A DNA stretch of 43,677 nt from a virus (IMGVR_UViG_3300029258_002542:1-43677), one strand, 5' to 3'. Shown: positions 30,388 to 38,516, numbered from the stretch's first letter. Notes: generated by a model not told the origin, from the letters alone. A program made the numbers and translations.

Positions 30388-33207
30388 ATGTCCAACAACA
30401 TCAACGTCCTGGCTGAGCTAGAACGTTGTGGCATTCGGTACGAGTGGGCCGGCGATGAAGTCCGAGTCTGTTGCCCGTTCCATGATGACGCCACACCGTC
30501 CTGCCTTGTAAGCCTAGAAAAACGAGTTTTCAAGTGCCACACGGCAGGTTGTGGAGCGACCGGCGACATTATCAAGCTTCTTGCCGGAGTCCTCCGCTGC
30601 TCAAGAGCGGTGGTGCAGAAGGATTTGTCGACGAGGTACACGTTTGACGTCGGTCAGATTGTTGACCAAGACGTCATTGAGCGTTACCACGCCGCGATCT
30701 GGGACGCATCGCCGCTCTTGGCGGCTCTTTATGCCCGAGGGATTACCGACGACCTCATTCGGGAATACCGCTTGGGCGAGCATCAAGGTCGGATACAGAT
30801 TCCGATCAAAGACGAGAATGGCTACGTGGTCAATGTGCGTCGGTACTTGCCTGGAGCGCCTGGCAAGGACAAGATGCGAAATATGCGAGGACGCGGAAAA
30901 ATCCGTTTATTCCCGCTCGATCAGTTGAAGTACGACACCTTGTTCTTGTGCGGTGGTGAGGTCAAAGCGATCGCTGCTGCGTCCGTGCTCAACAAGCACG
31001 GAATCGGTGCCGTGACAACGACTGCCGGCGAAGAGAACTGGGACAGCGACTTCACTCGCTTCTTTGCTGGACGGAAGGTCTATGTCTGTATGGACATCGA
31101 TCCGGAAGGACAGAAGGCGGCGCAGGCTCATTGTGCTCGGATGCACCGTGTGGCTGACTGGGTTGGCAATGTGGTTTTGCCTCTTGACATTGAGAAGTTT
31201 CCGCATGGGGACGTCAACGACTTCATCGCCGAAAAACACTCGCTCAAGCGCTGCCTCAACGGCGTCAAGCAGTGGGAAGCGGCGCTTGCTGCCGAAGAAG
31301 AACTGGAGGAGCCACGAGACACGGACTTGAGTGTCGCGATCACTGCTCCGAACGCTGCCAAGCGGATGCGAATGAAGGGAGTGGTGTCTGCCATGGACAC
31401 TGCTCCATATATTGTGCCGAAAGTTATCTCGCTGGTCTGCGATCAAAGCTTGAAGGAGTGCGTCGTCTGTCCGGCGACTGCTCTCAATGAGGCGGACCAC
31501 ATTGATATTCCGCCGGAGTCGCCCGCGCTGCTTGATATGGTCGCTGCTCCAGCGAGCCATCAACGCGAGGCGATCATGCGGGCTTTCGGAATTCCTATGT
31601 CGTGCCGTGTGTGTCAGTTCAAAGCCCATAGCTATTACAACGTCGAAGACGCTCGAGTCTCCCCTCAACTCGAAATAAGCAACAGAACAGCCGATCGTGT
31701 GATGCAGCCGGCCTTTTGCATCGGCGATGGACTAGAGCTCAACGAATCTTATGAGATGGTCGGCAGAATGTACCCGCACCCGAAGACGCAGCAATCAACC
31801 TTGCTCATCTCCGGTTATAAGCCAACCACGGACGCCCTGAGCACGTACGTGGCTCGCGATCTTGAACGCTTGGATATATTCAAGCCTGATGAATGGAGCG
31901 CGACAGGGATCGCCCAGCGGCTTGATGATATCTACGAAGACCTGGAAGCAAACGTCACGCGGATATTTCAGCGCCGCGACCTTCACATGTTGATTGACCT
32001 GGCCTACCACTCGCCGCTGCTCTTTGAGTTTGACTCTCGACTCACGAAGGGCTGGGTGGAAGTGCTGATCCTCGGAGATTCTGCTCAAGGCAAGTCCGAG
32101 ACAGCACTCAACCTCCAGCGGCACTATGGGCTTGGTGAAAAAGTTGAGTGCAAGAACGCGTCGGTCGCGGGCTTGCTCGGCGGACTTCAACAAATGGGCG
32201 CACGGTGGTTCGTGACGTGGGGCGTCATTCCGACGCATGATAAGAGATTGGTCATTCTTGAAGAGCTTAAAGGCGCGGCCACGGAAGTCATATCGCGACT
32301 GACAGACATGCGGTCAAGTGGCATTGCCGAAATCCCAAAGATTGAGAAAAGGAAGACCCATGCTAGAACGCGCCTTGTGGCTCTATCTAACCCTCGCTCC
32401 GATATGCCTCTCGCTAGCTATAATTTTGGCGTCGAAGCCGTCAAAGAATTGGTCGGAGGCCTGGAAGACATTCGCCGTTTCGACGCCGCTCTTCTACTTA
32501 GCTCCGGTGATATTGATGCTAGTGTGCTTAATCAATTGCAGCGAGCGCGGCCAGCGGTGGTTCACCGATTCACGGCGGAAGTAACAAGGTCACTAATCCT
32601 CTGGGCTTGGACTAGGACGCAAGACCAGGTGATCTTCGAAGAATCAGCTGCCTCACGCGTCCTAGACGAGGCCACGCGCCTCTCCGAGAAGTTTACTGAT
32701 AGAATACCCTTGTTTGATCGCGGAAGCGGCAGACTCAAGCTGGCGCGACTTGCGGCCGCCCTAGCGGCGCGGACTTTCTCAACCGACGAGACCCGCGAAA
32801 AGTTGGTCGTTCGTGAGGCCCACGTTGAGTACGTGGCTGACTTCCTTGACAAGAGCTATAGTAGCCGCGCCATGGGCTATGATGACTTCACGGCCGCCGT
32901 GGAGATGACTCAAAAGCTGATTGATCCAAACATGATCCGAGCTCACATTCATGGCACGCCATTTGCACGAGACCTCGTGCAGCAGTTGCTTCATACCGAT
33001 CGCATCGACATCCAGAGTCTTCAAGACTGGTGCGCGTGGGATCGACTGGAGGCGCAGCAGCTGCTTTCCTTCTTCGTCCGCAAGCACGCGCTCATGAGAG
33101 ATGGGCGACACTACCGAAAGACGCCACCGTTCATTGGACTGCTCAAGTCCATGCTCGAAGACGACACATTCAAAGACAGACCAGACTTCATAAAAGAGGA
33201 GTTTTGA
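30388..33207 (+). CDS. Primase fused to an MCM-like AAA+ helicase
   Basis: Protein of 939 residues. A CHC2-type zinc finger (Cys 28/29, His 32, Cys 50, Cys 55: CCPFHDD and KCHTAGC) is followed by a TOPRIM primase domain with the catalytic Glu in LCGGEVKAIAA (about 189) and VYVCMDIDPEG (about 231). The C-terminal 400 residues carry an AAA+ ATPase: Walker A LGDSAQGKSET near 565, Walker B LVILEELK near 620, and sensor 1 VALSNPR near 663, a pattern close to MCM helicases rather than to the RecA-type T7 gp4 helicase. It would unwind and prime at the fork with PolA. A central domain with CxxC-type pairs (CVVC, CRVC) may bind zinc. Confidence 0.85.
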   Translation: MSNNINVLAELERCGIRYEWAGDEVRVCCPFHDDATPSCLVSLEKRVFKCHTAGCGATGDIIKLLAGVLRCSRAVVQKDLSTRYTFDVGQIVDQDVIERYHAAIWDASPLLAALYARGITDDLIREYRLGEHQGRIQIPIKDENGYVVNVRRYLPGAPGKDKMRNMRGRGKIRLFPLDQLKYDTLFLCGGEVKAIAAASVLNKHGIGAVTTTAGEENWDSDFTRFFAGRKVYVCMDIDPEGQKAAQAHCARMHRVADWVGNVVLPLDIEKFPHGDVNDFIAEKHSLKRCLNGVKQWEAALAAEEELEEPRDTDLSVAITAPNAAKRMRMKGVVSAMDTAPYIVPKVISLVCDQSLKECVVCPATALNEADHIDIPPESPALLDMVAAPASHQREAIMRAFGIPMSCRVCQFKAHSYYNVEDARVSPQLEISNRTADRVMQPAFCIGDGLELNESYEMVGRMYPHPKTQQSTLLISGYKPTTDALSTYVARDLERLDIFKPDEWSATGIAQRLDDIYEDLEANVTRIFQRRDLHMLIDLAYHSPLLFEFDSRLTKGWVEVLILGDSAQGKSETALNLQRHYGLGEKVECKNASVAGLLGGLQQMGARWFVTWGVIPTHDKRLVILEELKGAATEVISRLTDMRSSGIAEIPKIEKRKTHARTRLVALSNPRSDMPLASYNFGVEAVKELVGGLEDIRRFDAALLLSSGDIDASVLNQLQRARPAVVHRFTAEVTRSLILWAWTRTQDQVIFEESAASRVLDEATRLSEKFTDRIPLFDRGSGRLKLARLAAALAARTFSTDETREKLVVREAHVEYVADFLDKSYSSRAMGYDDFTAAVEMTQKLIDPNMIRAHIHGTPFARDLVQQLLHTDRIDIQSLQDWCAWDRLEAQQLLSFFVRKHALMRDGRHYRKTPPFIGLLKSMLEDDTFKDRPDFIKEEF

Positions 33208-33208
33208 C

Positions 33209-33757
33209 ATGATGAAGAAAGCGACATTCGCCGTGGCAGCGTTCCACAGAAAGCACTCGTTCCCAATCGGCGCTCGACTCGATCCGGCGGCAGCTCACTT
33301 GGAGCACGCCTACTTGCAAGCCTTGGCCAACGTGCTCGAGCGCCGGGCGGGAGAGGCCCACTGCCCTGCGACGCTCCGCCTTCACTTGATCGTGGAGGAG
33401 GCGGCTGAGCTCGCTGAAGCGCTTCAAGCGGGCGACGAAATCAAGATGATTGATGCGCTCGCGGACTTGCTCTATGTGACCATCGGCACTGGCGTGACGT
33501 TTGGCGTCGACTTGAACCGTGCGTTCAAGGAAGTGCAGCAAAGTAATATGTCCAAGGCCGTCCGCAAGATCGGTGACCTCAGGCTCCGCGACAAGGGCGA
33601 CTCGTTTGTCTTGCCGGAGTTTGGCAACTGCACGCGGCTTCGTGATTGCCGCAGCTGCCACTGGGCTTCGCCTGACGGTTGTCAGTCACAAGTGGTTGCT
33701 ACGCGTGACGCATTCGGAAACTGTGACCGCCGCCACTCCGCGGACAACGACTCATGA
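33209..33757 (+). CDS. MazG-like nucleotide pyrophosphohydrolase with Cys-rich tail
   Basis: Protein of 182 residues. The core has the MazG/all-alpha NTP-PPase signature: LIVEEAAELAEALQAGDEIK followed by MIDALADLLYVTIGTGV and FKEVQQSNMSKAVRKIG. The EExxE and ExxD-type acidic residues bind magnesium. Such enzymes remove unwanted dNTPs or (p)ppGpp-like nucleotides during infection. Here a C-terminal extension of about 40 residues has five cysteines (NCTRLRDCRSCHWASPDGC), likely a zinc-binding addition. It heads a compact run with the thymidylate-synthase homologue, kinase and polymerase, so I infer a role in adjusting dNTP pools. AGAGGAG precedes the ATG. Confidence 0.85.
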   Translation: MMKKATFAVAAFHRKHSFPIGARLDPAAAHLEHAYLQALANVLERRAGEAHCPATLRLHLIVEEAAELAEALQAGDEIKMIDALADLLYVTIGTGVTFGVDLNRAFKEVQQSNMSKAVRKIGDLRLRDKGDSFVLPEFGNCTRLRDCRSCHWASPDGCQSQVVATRDAFGNCDRRHSADNDS

Positions 33758-34416
33758 TCCGCTGCGACTGGGACGGCCGACTCGCGGGTGGCGAAGAGTG
33801 TCGGGTTGCACGAGTCCTCTTGTGCGACCTGACATTCGGAATGCCTTGCCTGCGACAGCGGACCCTTTACGTGACCTACCACGAGTCCAAGAACTTCAAC
33901 GTGATGCCACCGGACGTTGAGCTTGACGATCCACTTCCAACTGTTTACGACGCGGCATGGAAGCACCTAGACGGACGAAGGCCGCCAAACACCACGCGAC
34001 CTCAATGGCCAAACGGTTGGGCGCGAGAACACTTAGAGCGCTGTCGACCAAAGGTCGCGGAGTTCTGGCACGCGTTTGACCATCGTCTTCAGTGGCTGCG
34101 ACCGGCTCCACGCGGGTTTTGCTTTTCAACTTACATGCACCCATGGTTTGAGCGGCCGCTTGAGTATAACGAGCTTCAAGCCTTCAACCGCGACGAGCTC
34201 ATTCACGACTGGATCAAACTCCAGTTCACGGCCTGGCGTGAGGACTTTTGGGAGGACCAGGACTGGGAGTCCGCGTACGACTCCAAGAAGCGTCAATGGA
34301 TTGGCGGCAACGTAGAACCGGGCGCGGTCAAGACGTTTGACCTTCGCCAATACCATCCCCAACATTTCAATCTCGAGGATTATGATGAAGACGCAAGAAC
34401 TCCACTCTATCGATGA
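33754..34416 (+). CDS. Hypothetical protein in the nucleotide-metabolism operon, 220 aa
   Basis: Protein of 220 residues with high tryptophan content and no recognised family (WEDQDWESAY and WHAFDHRLQWLRPAPRGF are examples). A few conserved-looking sites, RCDWDG near the start and KNFNVMPPDVELDD, give no fold. It overlaps the MazG gene (ATGA) and the thymidylate-synthase homologue by 35 bases. Its place between those genes suggests a connected role, perhaps in nucleotide metabolism or DNA modification; nothing in the sequence confirms this. Confidence 0.65.
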   Translation: MIRCDWDGRLAGGEECRVARVLLCDLTFGMPCLRQRTLYVTYHESKNFNVMPPDVELDDPLPTVYDAAWKHLDGRRPPNTTRPQWPNGWAREHLERCRPKVAEFWHAFDHRLQWLRPAPRGFCFSTYMHPWFERPLEYNELQAFNRDELIHDWIKLQFTAWREDFWEDQDWESAYDSKKRQWIGGNVEPGAVKTFDLRQYHPQHFNLEDYDEDARTPLYR

Positions 34417-35365
34417 TCTCTTCTTCGAAGCTTTGAAGGCCGCGCTCTGGGCTGACCACTTGGGCTCGCGTGTCGGCGGCAGCCGCGAGATGCTTGGCGT
34501 GGGATTCACCCTGCCGCGTCCGTGGGAGAACGTGCTCCAACATCCGCGGCGGAAGCTCAGCTATCCGTACGCGATCGCTGAGACGCTCTGGTACTGGGCT
34601 CGTGAGGATTCGATTGATCGCTTGCTGCCCTACGCCCCGAGCTACACGAAGTTCGCGGATGAGGACGGAATCGCTCACGGTGCCTACGGCGCTCGCATTG
34701 AGAATAATGACAAATCCAGTTGCCGCCGCGGCTTCAACGACCAGTTGGAGAACGTCGTCCACTTGCTCCAGAACGAGCCCGAGACGCGCCGCGCAGTGGT
34801 GACGATATTTGATGCTACGCGTGACAACGAGCGCCTCCACGCGAGCGCCAAGGAGCCCGACGTGCCTTGTACGCTGAGTTGGCAGTTCTTGGTGCGTCGC
34901 GGGCGCTTGAATATGGTCGTGACTATGAGAAGCGAAGACATCTGGCTCGGGCTGCCTTATGACATCTTCGCCTTCACGACGATCCAGATGGTCGTGGCCA
35001 ACGAGCTTAATCTTCAGTGCGGCGCCTACCATCATCAGGTCGGCAGCTTCCACTTGTACGACAAGAACCGAGCCGCGGCGGAAGAGTGTTGGGAGCGGCC
35101 GACCGGCGAGACGTTCTTGCCGCCCGCTCACGGGCTCAACTTCGAGCACATGGATTTGCTTTGCGACCTCGAGGCTGAGCTCCGCGACTACCGCATCACC
35201 GATCCCGAAGAGCTCTACACCGACAAGCGGTTTGACTGTTTGCCGCCGTATGGGCAGCAGCTGGCTGCCGTCCTTGCTGCCCACTGGTTTCCGATTTCCA
35301 ATTCGAACTTTCCCGAGTGCATGAAGAAAGGTATGGAACGCTATGTTGATTCTCGAAGGTCCTGA
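34382..35365 (+). CDS. Thymidylate-synthase-fold enzyme, likely dCMP/dUMP hydroxymethylase or ThyA
   Basis: Protein of 327 residues with the thymidylate synthase core. The nucleophile is Cys 163 in VPCTLSWQF, followed by the phosphate-binding MRSEDIWLGLPYD and the late HLYDKN segment. In ThyA the residue after the catalytic Cys is His and the base-contacting one is Asn (in the G-x-PFN motif). Here they are Thr 164 and Asp 194 (GLPYD). Asp at this site is known from T4 dCMP hydroxymethylase, and the L. casei ThyA Asn-to-Asp mutant accepts dCMP. The enzyme may therefore hydroxymethylate dCMP (or dUMP) rather than make dTMP. The next gene is a nucleotide kinase. Start uses ATGATG at 34382; either works. 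Confidence 0.85.
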   Translation: MMKTQELHSIDDLFFEALKAALWADHLGSRVGGSREMLGVGFTLPRPWENVLQHPRRKLSYPYAIAETLWYWAREDSIDRLLPYAPSYTKFADEDGIAHGAYGARIENNDKSSCRRGFNDQLENVVHLLQNEPETRRAVVTIFDATRDNERLHASAKEPDVPCTLSWQFLVRRGRLNMVVTMRSEDIWLGLPYDIFAFTTIQMVVANELNLQCGAYHHQVGSFHLYDKNRAAAEECWERPTGETFLPPAHGLNFEHMDLLCDLEAELRDYRITDPEELYTDKRFDCLPPYGQQLAAVLAAHWFPISNSNFPECMKKGMERYVDSRRS

Positions 35366-35921
35366 TCTGATTGGCAAGACAACCCTTGCCCAACGGCTCT
35401 TGAAGGATACGCGGCTCACATCGAGCGGGTACGTTTATGGGCACCTCGGTCTGCTGCCAGACGGCTGGGAGTTGACCCAGTACCTTAATCTGGCGCAGAC
35501 GTGGTTGGTCCAAGACCGATTCCATCTGTCCGAGATTGTCTACCGAGCCATGGACGGCGGCGAGACCTTGTTCACGCCGGAGCTCTTCCGTCTGCTCGAA
35601 GGTGCGCTCAGACTGTACGGCGCCTTCACGGTGGTCATCACGGCCGAAGAGGACGTGCTCCATAATCGATGGGGCCAGCGTCCGGAGGAACTGATTTCGT
35701 TGACCCAGATCAAGCGGCTCAACCGGCTTTATCTGGACGTCATGACCGACGGCGGAGAGATGGGACCGTGGAGGGCCGACGTGGACCTGCACGTCCATCT
35801 GACGTCCGAGCATCCGTATGTGACCGAGCAGCAAGTCAACTTCATCCTAGAGCGGTACAGGCTGCGTATGGCCGCTCTGAGCCAGTTTAACCTGGAGGCC
35901 ATGGAAGATGCGAACTTTTAG
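35343..35921 (+). CDS. dNMP/thymidylate kinase-like P-loop kinase
   Basis: Protein of 192 residues. The P-loop is LEGPDLIGKTTLAQRL (about residues 4-19), the form found in thymidylate and deoxynucleoside monophosphate kinases. A LVQDRFHLSEIVYRAM segment near residue 59 is the DR-x-x-x-S motif typical of the thymidylate-kinase family. It overlaps the thymidylate-synthase-fold gene by 23 bases and would take its product to the diphosphate, with host NDK finishing the triphosphate. It lacks the length and extra helical domain of phage 5-hmdU DNA kinases, so it should act on nucleotides, not DNA, though the distinction is not certain. Confidence 0.75.
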   Translation: MLILEGPDLIGKTTLAQRLLKDTRLTSSGYVYGHLGLLPDGWELTQYLNLAQTWLVQDRFHLSEIVYRAMDGGETLFTPELFRLLEGALRLYGAFTVVITAEEDVLHNRWGQRPEELISLTQIKRLNRLYLDVMTDGGEMGPWRADVDLHVHLTSEHPYVTEQQVNFILERYRLRMAALSQFNLEAMEDANF

Positions 35922-37845
35922 GAACGGTGGCCGTCTCGTGGAAGACGTCTCTGAGTTGCCTGACCTTCGCGGCGCTCGGAATGTCTTCGTTGACTTCGAG
36001 ACCACGAGCGGCGATCCGTCTCTAGACTCCCTGGACCCGTGGCACCATTGCGGTGTCGCGGGTTTGGCGATCACTACAGACGACACGCCCGGAGCGTGGT
36101 ACGTGCCAGTCGGGCACTTCCACGGCGGTAATCTACCAGACGAGCCGGTCGAGGATTGGTGGTGTGACACCATCGACTCCGCCGAACAATGGACGAATCA
36201 CAATGTTAAGTACGACGCGCACGTCAGCGCCAACTGTATGGGCGTCCTCGCGGAGTGCGAGCTATATGACACGCTGACCATGGCGAAGCTGATAGACAGC
36301 GACCGGGCGCTCCGCGGCGGCTACGGGTTGAAGGACCTAAGCAAGGCCTGGCTTCGCGAAGACATCGGCGGCTTCGGACAAGCCATGGCCCCGTACCTCC
36401 ATCGGAATAAAGACTATGGCCGTGTGCCCGCTGACATTTGCGGCGAGTACGCTTGCCAAGACGTCTTGACCAACCGCCGGCTCTATCAGTATATCGAGAC
36501 CCACATCGCTGAGCAGTGCCGTGGCGTCCGCGATACTGAATTCGCAATGACTAGGCTGCTCTTTGAGATCGAGCGCGAGGGCATGCACGTTCATCCTCAA
36601 GAGCTGGCGATCACCGAGTATCGACAGATGGCACGGATGCTCGAGATCGACGAGCAAATGGAGGCGATTGTCGGTCGGAGTTTCCGAGCCCATGTCAACA
36701 GCGATTGCTTCGACGTTTTGTGCAATCAATATGGGTTGCCAGTCTTGGGCTACACCAAGGACAAGAGCGGACAGCCGACGAACAATCCGTCGTTTGACAA
36801 GAAGATCCTAGTTCAGTACTCGCACCATCCGCATGCTCCGCCGAACCTCATCAAGCTGATGATCGAGTACAGAAATATCGAGACGTTGTTGAGCTTCTTT
36901 ATCCGCCCATATCAGAAGCTCCACATCGACGGCGTGCTCCATCCACGGTACAACCAGATGGTTAGAACCGGACGAATGAGTTCGTCCACTCCCAACGCGC
37001 AGCAGCTCTCGCCGACGGCCAAGCGCCTCATCCACCCGCCACCTGGTCATGTCTTCATTTCTACTGACGCAAGTCAGATTGAGTTCCGTGTGATTGGTCA
37101 CTACATCCAGAACGAAGGAGTGATTGACGCGTACCAAGCGGAGCCTGATACCGACTTCCATACGTGGGTCGCTGACATGTGCGAGATGGCTCGGAAGCCG
37201 GCGAAGTCAATTAACTTCATGATGGGCTACGGCGGTGGCGAAAAGATGTGCGTCAAGATGCTCGCCGCCAACCTTGAAGTGGTCGGTGCTCTTCAAACAG
37301 AAGTCGACAAAATGATTGAGCGAGGCGACCTCAAGCCTGAGCTCGCGGATGACATGTTTGGAGAGCTCTGTCGGCGGAAGGCGAAGTCAGTCTATCGCCG
37401 CTACCATGAGACATTGCCCGAACTCAAGCGGACGAGCTACCGCGCGGCTGGCGCTTTGAAGAGCAAAGGGTTCATCTACAATCTCTATGGTCGGCACCGC
37501 CACTTGCCAGTCGACCGAGCGCACTTGGCCTTCAATAACTTGTGTCAATCGTCCGCTGCCGATCTTGTGAAGGAGCGGATGGTCGCACTCGCTGCCGCGC
37601 TCCGCGGAAGTCCGGTCAAGATCGTTGGGCAAGTCCATGATGAGATTGTCATGACGTGCCCGGAGGAATTGGTTTCGGACGAACTGCTCGATGGAATCAC
37701 GAACCTCTTGGAGCATCCGGAATGTGAGCTCCGCGTGCCAATTCGCTGGGACATCGGCGTCAGTGGGAAGAATTGGTACGAAGCTTCTTCATGCAGTTCG
37801 ACTAGGGTGTATAGCCCGAAAGGCTCCGTCCCAATAAATATCTAA
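35908..37845 (+). CDS. Family A DNA polymerase with intact 3'-5' exonuclease
   Basis: Protein of 645 residues that replicates the phage genome. The proofreading domain has exo I (VDFETT, Asp 29/Glu 31), exo II (NHNVKYDA) and exo III (YACQDVLTNRR). Polymerase motif A is TDASQIEFRVIGHY, motif B is RKPAKSINFMMGYGG with Phe at the Pol I position 762, and motif C is GQVHDEIVM. There is no 5'-3' exonuclease domain. The C-terminus ends in a Ser/Thr-rich tail. Start ATG 35908 has GGAGG 9 bases upstream and overlaps the kinase by 14 bases. Confidence 0.95.
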   Translation: MRTFRNGGRLVEDVSELPDLRGARNVFVDFETTSGDPSLDSLDPWHHCGVAGLAITTDDTPGAWYVPVGHFHGGNLPDEPVEDWWCDTIDSAEQWTNHNVKYDAHVSANCMGVLAECELYDTLTMAKLIDSDRALRGGYGLKDLSKAWLREDIGGFGQAMAPYLHRNKDYGRVPADICGEYACQDVLTNRRLYQYIETHIAEQCRGVRDTEFAMTRLLFEIEREGMHVHPQELAITEYRQMARMLEIDEQMEAIVGRSFRAHVNSDCFDVLCNQYGLPVLGYTKDKSGQPTNNPSFDKKILVQYSHHPHAPPNLIKLMIEYRNIETLLSFFIRPYQKLHIDGVLHPRYNQMVRTGRMSSSTPNAQQLSPTAKRLIHPPPGHVFISTDASQIEFRVIGHYIQNEGVIDAYQAEPDTDFHTWVADMCEMARKPAKSINFMMGYGGGEKMCVKMLAANLEVVGALQTEVDKMIERGDLKPELADDMFGELCRRKAKSVYRRYHETLPELKRTSYRAAGALKSKGFIYNLYGRHRHLPVDRAHLAFNNLCQSSAADLVKERMVALAAALRGSPVKIVGQVHDEIVMTCPEELVSDELLDGITNLLEHPECELRVPIRWDIGVSGKNWYEASSCSSTRVYSPKGSVPINI

Positions 37846-37857
37846 AAAACTATGTGG

Positions 37858-37893
37858 TGGGGTGTACGAGCTGACCGATACTTGGTACTATTA
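37858..37893 (+). promoter_or_regulatory. Repeated promoter element P1
   Basis: This 36-base element recurs at 40071-40106 with two mismatches (one in the middle, one in the -10). It contains TGTACG as the -35, 17 bases of spacer, and TACTAT as the -10 with a TGG extension (TGGTACTAT). It lies between the DNA polymerase gene and the small-gene cluster, so it should drive the cluster starting at 37943. The conserved segment between -35 and -10 suggests an operator as well. Confidence 0.75.
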
Positions 37894-37942
37894 TCATTAG
37901 TCAATCAAACACACCTCACTTCAAACTACGGAGCACATGACC

Positions 37943-38200
37943 ATGACCAACGAACAAGCCAAAGCAATCGTGACCACCCTCTTCACCCTCGCCGTCCGGT
38001 CGGAAGCCGACTGTCGCTCTCCTGAAGCCGGCGCCTACAGCATGCTGATTCAAGTCGCTGCTTGCAACGACGAAGAGAAGCAGCTGCTCGTTACCACTTG
38101 CTACGAGCGCAGTGGTGTGGGAGACGAAGACAACCACTCCGCCGACGACGCGGAATTCTACTTCTCGATTGCTGGCGACATCGAAGACACTTCCTACTAG
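37943..38200 (+). CDS. Small early protein, LF-LA-R family member 1, 85 aa
   Basis: First gene after the repeated promoter. Start chosen at the second ATG, 37943 (MTNEQAKAIVTTLFTLAVRS), because ACGGAG is 9 bases upstream; the first ATG, 37937, is too close. The motif LFTLAVR followed by a helical middle and acidic end (DDAEFYFSIAGDIEDTSY) is also seen in the genes at 39223 and 39438, so these may be paralogues. The stop codon's last G is the first base of the hammerhead ribozyme. No known function. Confidence 0.7.
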   Translation: MTNEQAKAIVTTLFTLAVRSEADCRSPEAGAYSMLIQVAACNDEEKQLLVTTCYERSGVGDEDNHSADDAEFYFSIAGDIEDTSY

Positions 38201-38250
38201 AGCGAAACGCCTTCGGGCGTCTGGTGCTACGAGGCACCACTGACGAGCTC
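38200..38250 (+). ncRNA. Type II hammerhead ribozyme (HHR-1)
   Basis: All conserved core bases are present in circular order. Stem II 3' strand GAGC (38200-38203) is followed by GAAA, stem III ACGCC-UUCG-GGCGU (38207-38220), the cleavage base C at 38221 (GUC triplet), stem I UGGUGC/GCACCA (38222-38227, 38234-38239), the core CUGACGA (38240-38246), and stem II 5' strand GCUC (38247-38250) pairing with GAGC. The 10.1 G to 11.1 C pair and A15.1-U16.1 pair are intact. Cleavage is expected between 38221 and 38222. The stop codon of the preceding gene overlaps the first base, so translation could modulate folding. Confidence 0.92.
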
Positions 38251-38255
38251 CTTCA

Positions 38256-38271
38256 CTCCATACTACAAAGG
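38256..38271 (+). promoter_or_regulatory. Recurrent leader with Shine-Dalgarno, copy 1
   Basis: CTCCATACTACAAAGG just before the 38280 gene. The same 16 bases occur at 38493-38508, and CATACTACAAAGGA occurs at 41341-41354. AAAGG serves as the ribosome site; the conserved CTCCATACTAC upstream suggests a shared translation signal or protein-binding site. Weaker variants (ACTACAGGAG at 40804, ACTACGGAG at 37925) precede other small genes. Confidence 0.65.
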
Positions 38272-38279
38272 CTGATACC

Positions 38280-38492
38280 ATGACAAACATCGACAAGCTG
38301 CTCCTCGAACTATGTCGCGTCCTCAAAGAGAACAACGGACGACCGAACGAATCACTCGCCAAGTGCCTCGCGGCAGCAAAGCCCGAGACGCTTGAAGCTC
38401 TCGACAACATGACGACCGTCATGATGCAAATGACCGACGACAAGACCTACTCCCAACTCCGTGTCTTGATCCGTCTTCGCCTCGCTAAATAA
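38280..38492 (+). CDS. Small early protein, 70 aa
   Basis: Begins MTNIDKLLLELCRVLKENNG and continues as a helical protein (SLAKCLAAAKPETLEALDNM). It follows HHR-1, so cleavage would leave its mRNA with a 5' end at 38222 just upstream of the ribosome site. The LLLELCR start vaguely resembles the LF-LA-R motif of neighbours. Function unknown. Confidence 0.7.
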   Translation: MTNIDKLLLELCRVLKENNGRPNESLAKCLAAAKPETLEALDNMTTVMMQMTDDKTYSQLRVLIRLRLAK

Positions 38493-38508
38493 CTCCATAC
38501 TACAAAGG
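38493..38508 (+). promoter_or_regulatory. Recurrent leader with Shine-Dalgarno, copy 2
   Basis: Identical 16-base copy (CTCCATACTACAAAGG) directly upstream of ATG 38517. The exact repeat supports a real translational leader; the spacing to the ATG is 8 bases in both. Confidence 0.6.
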
Positions 38509-38516
38509 ACAATGCC

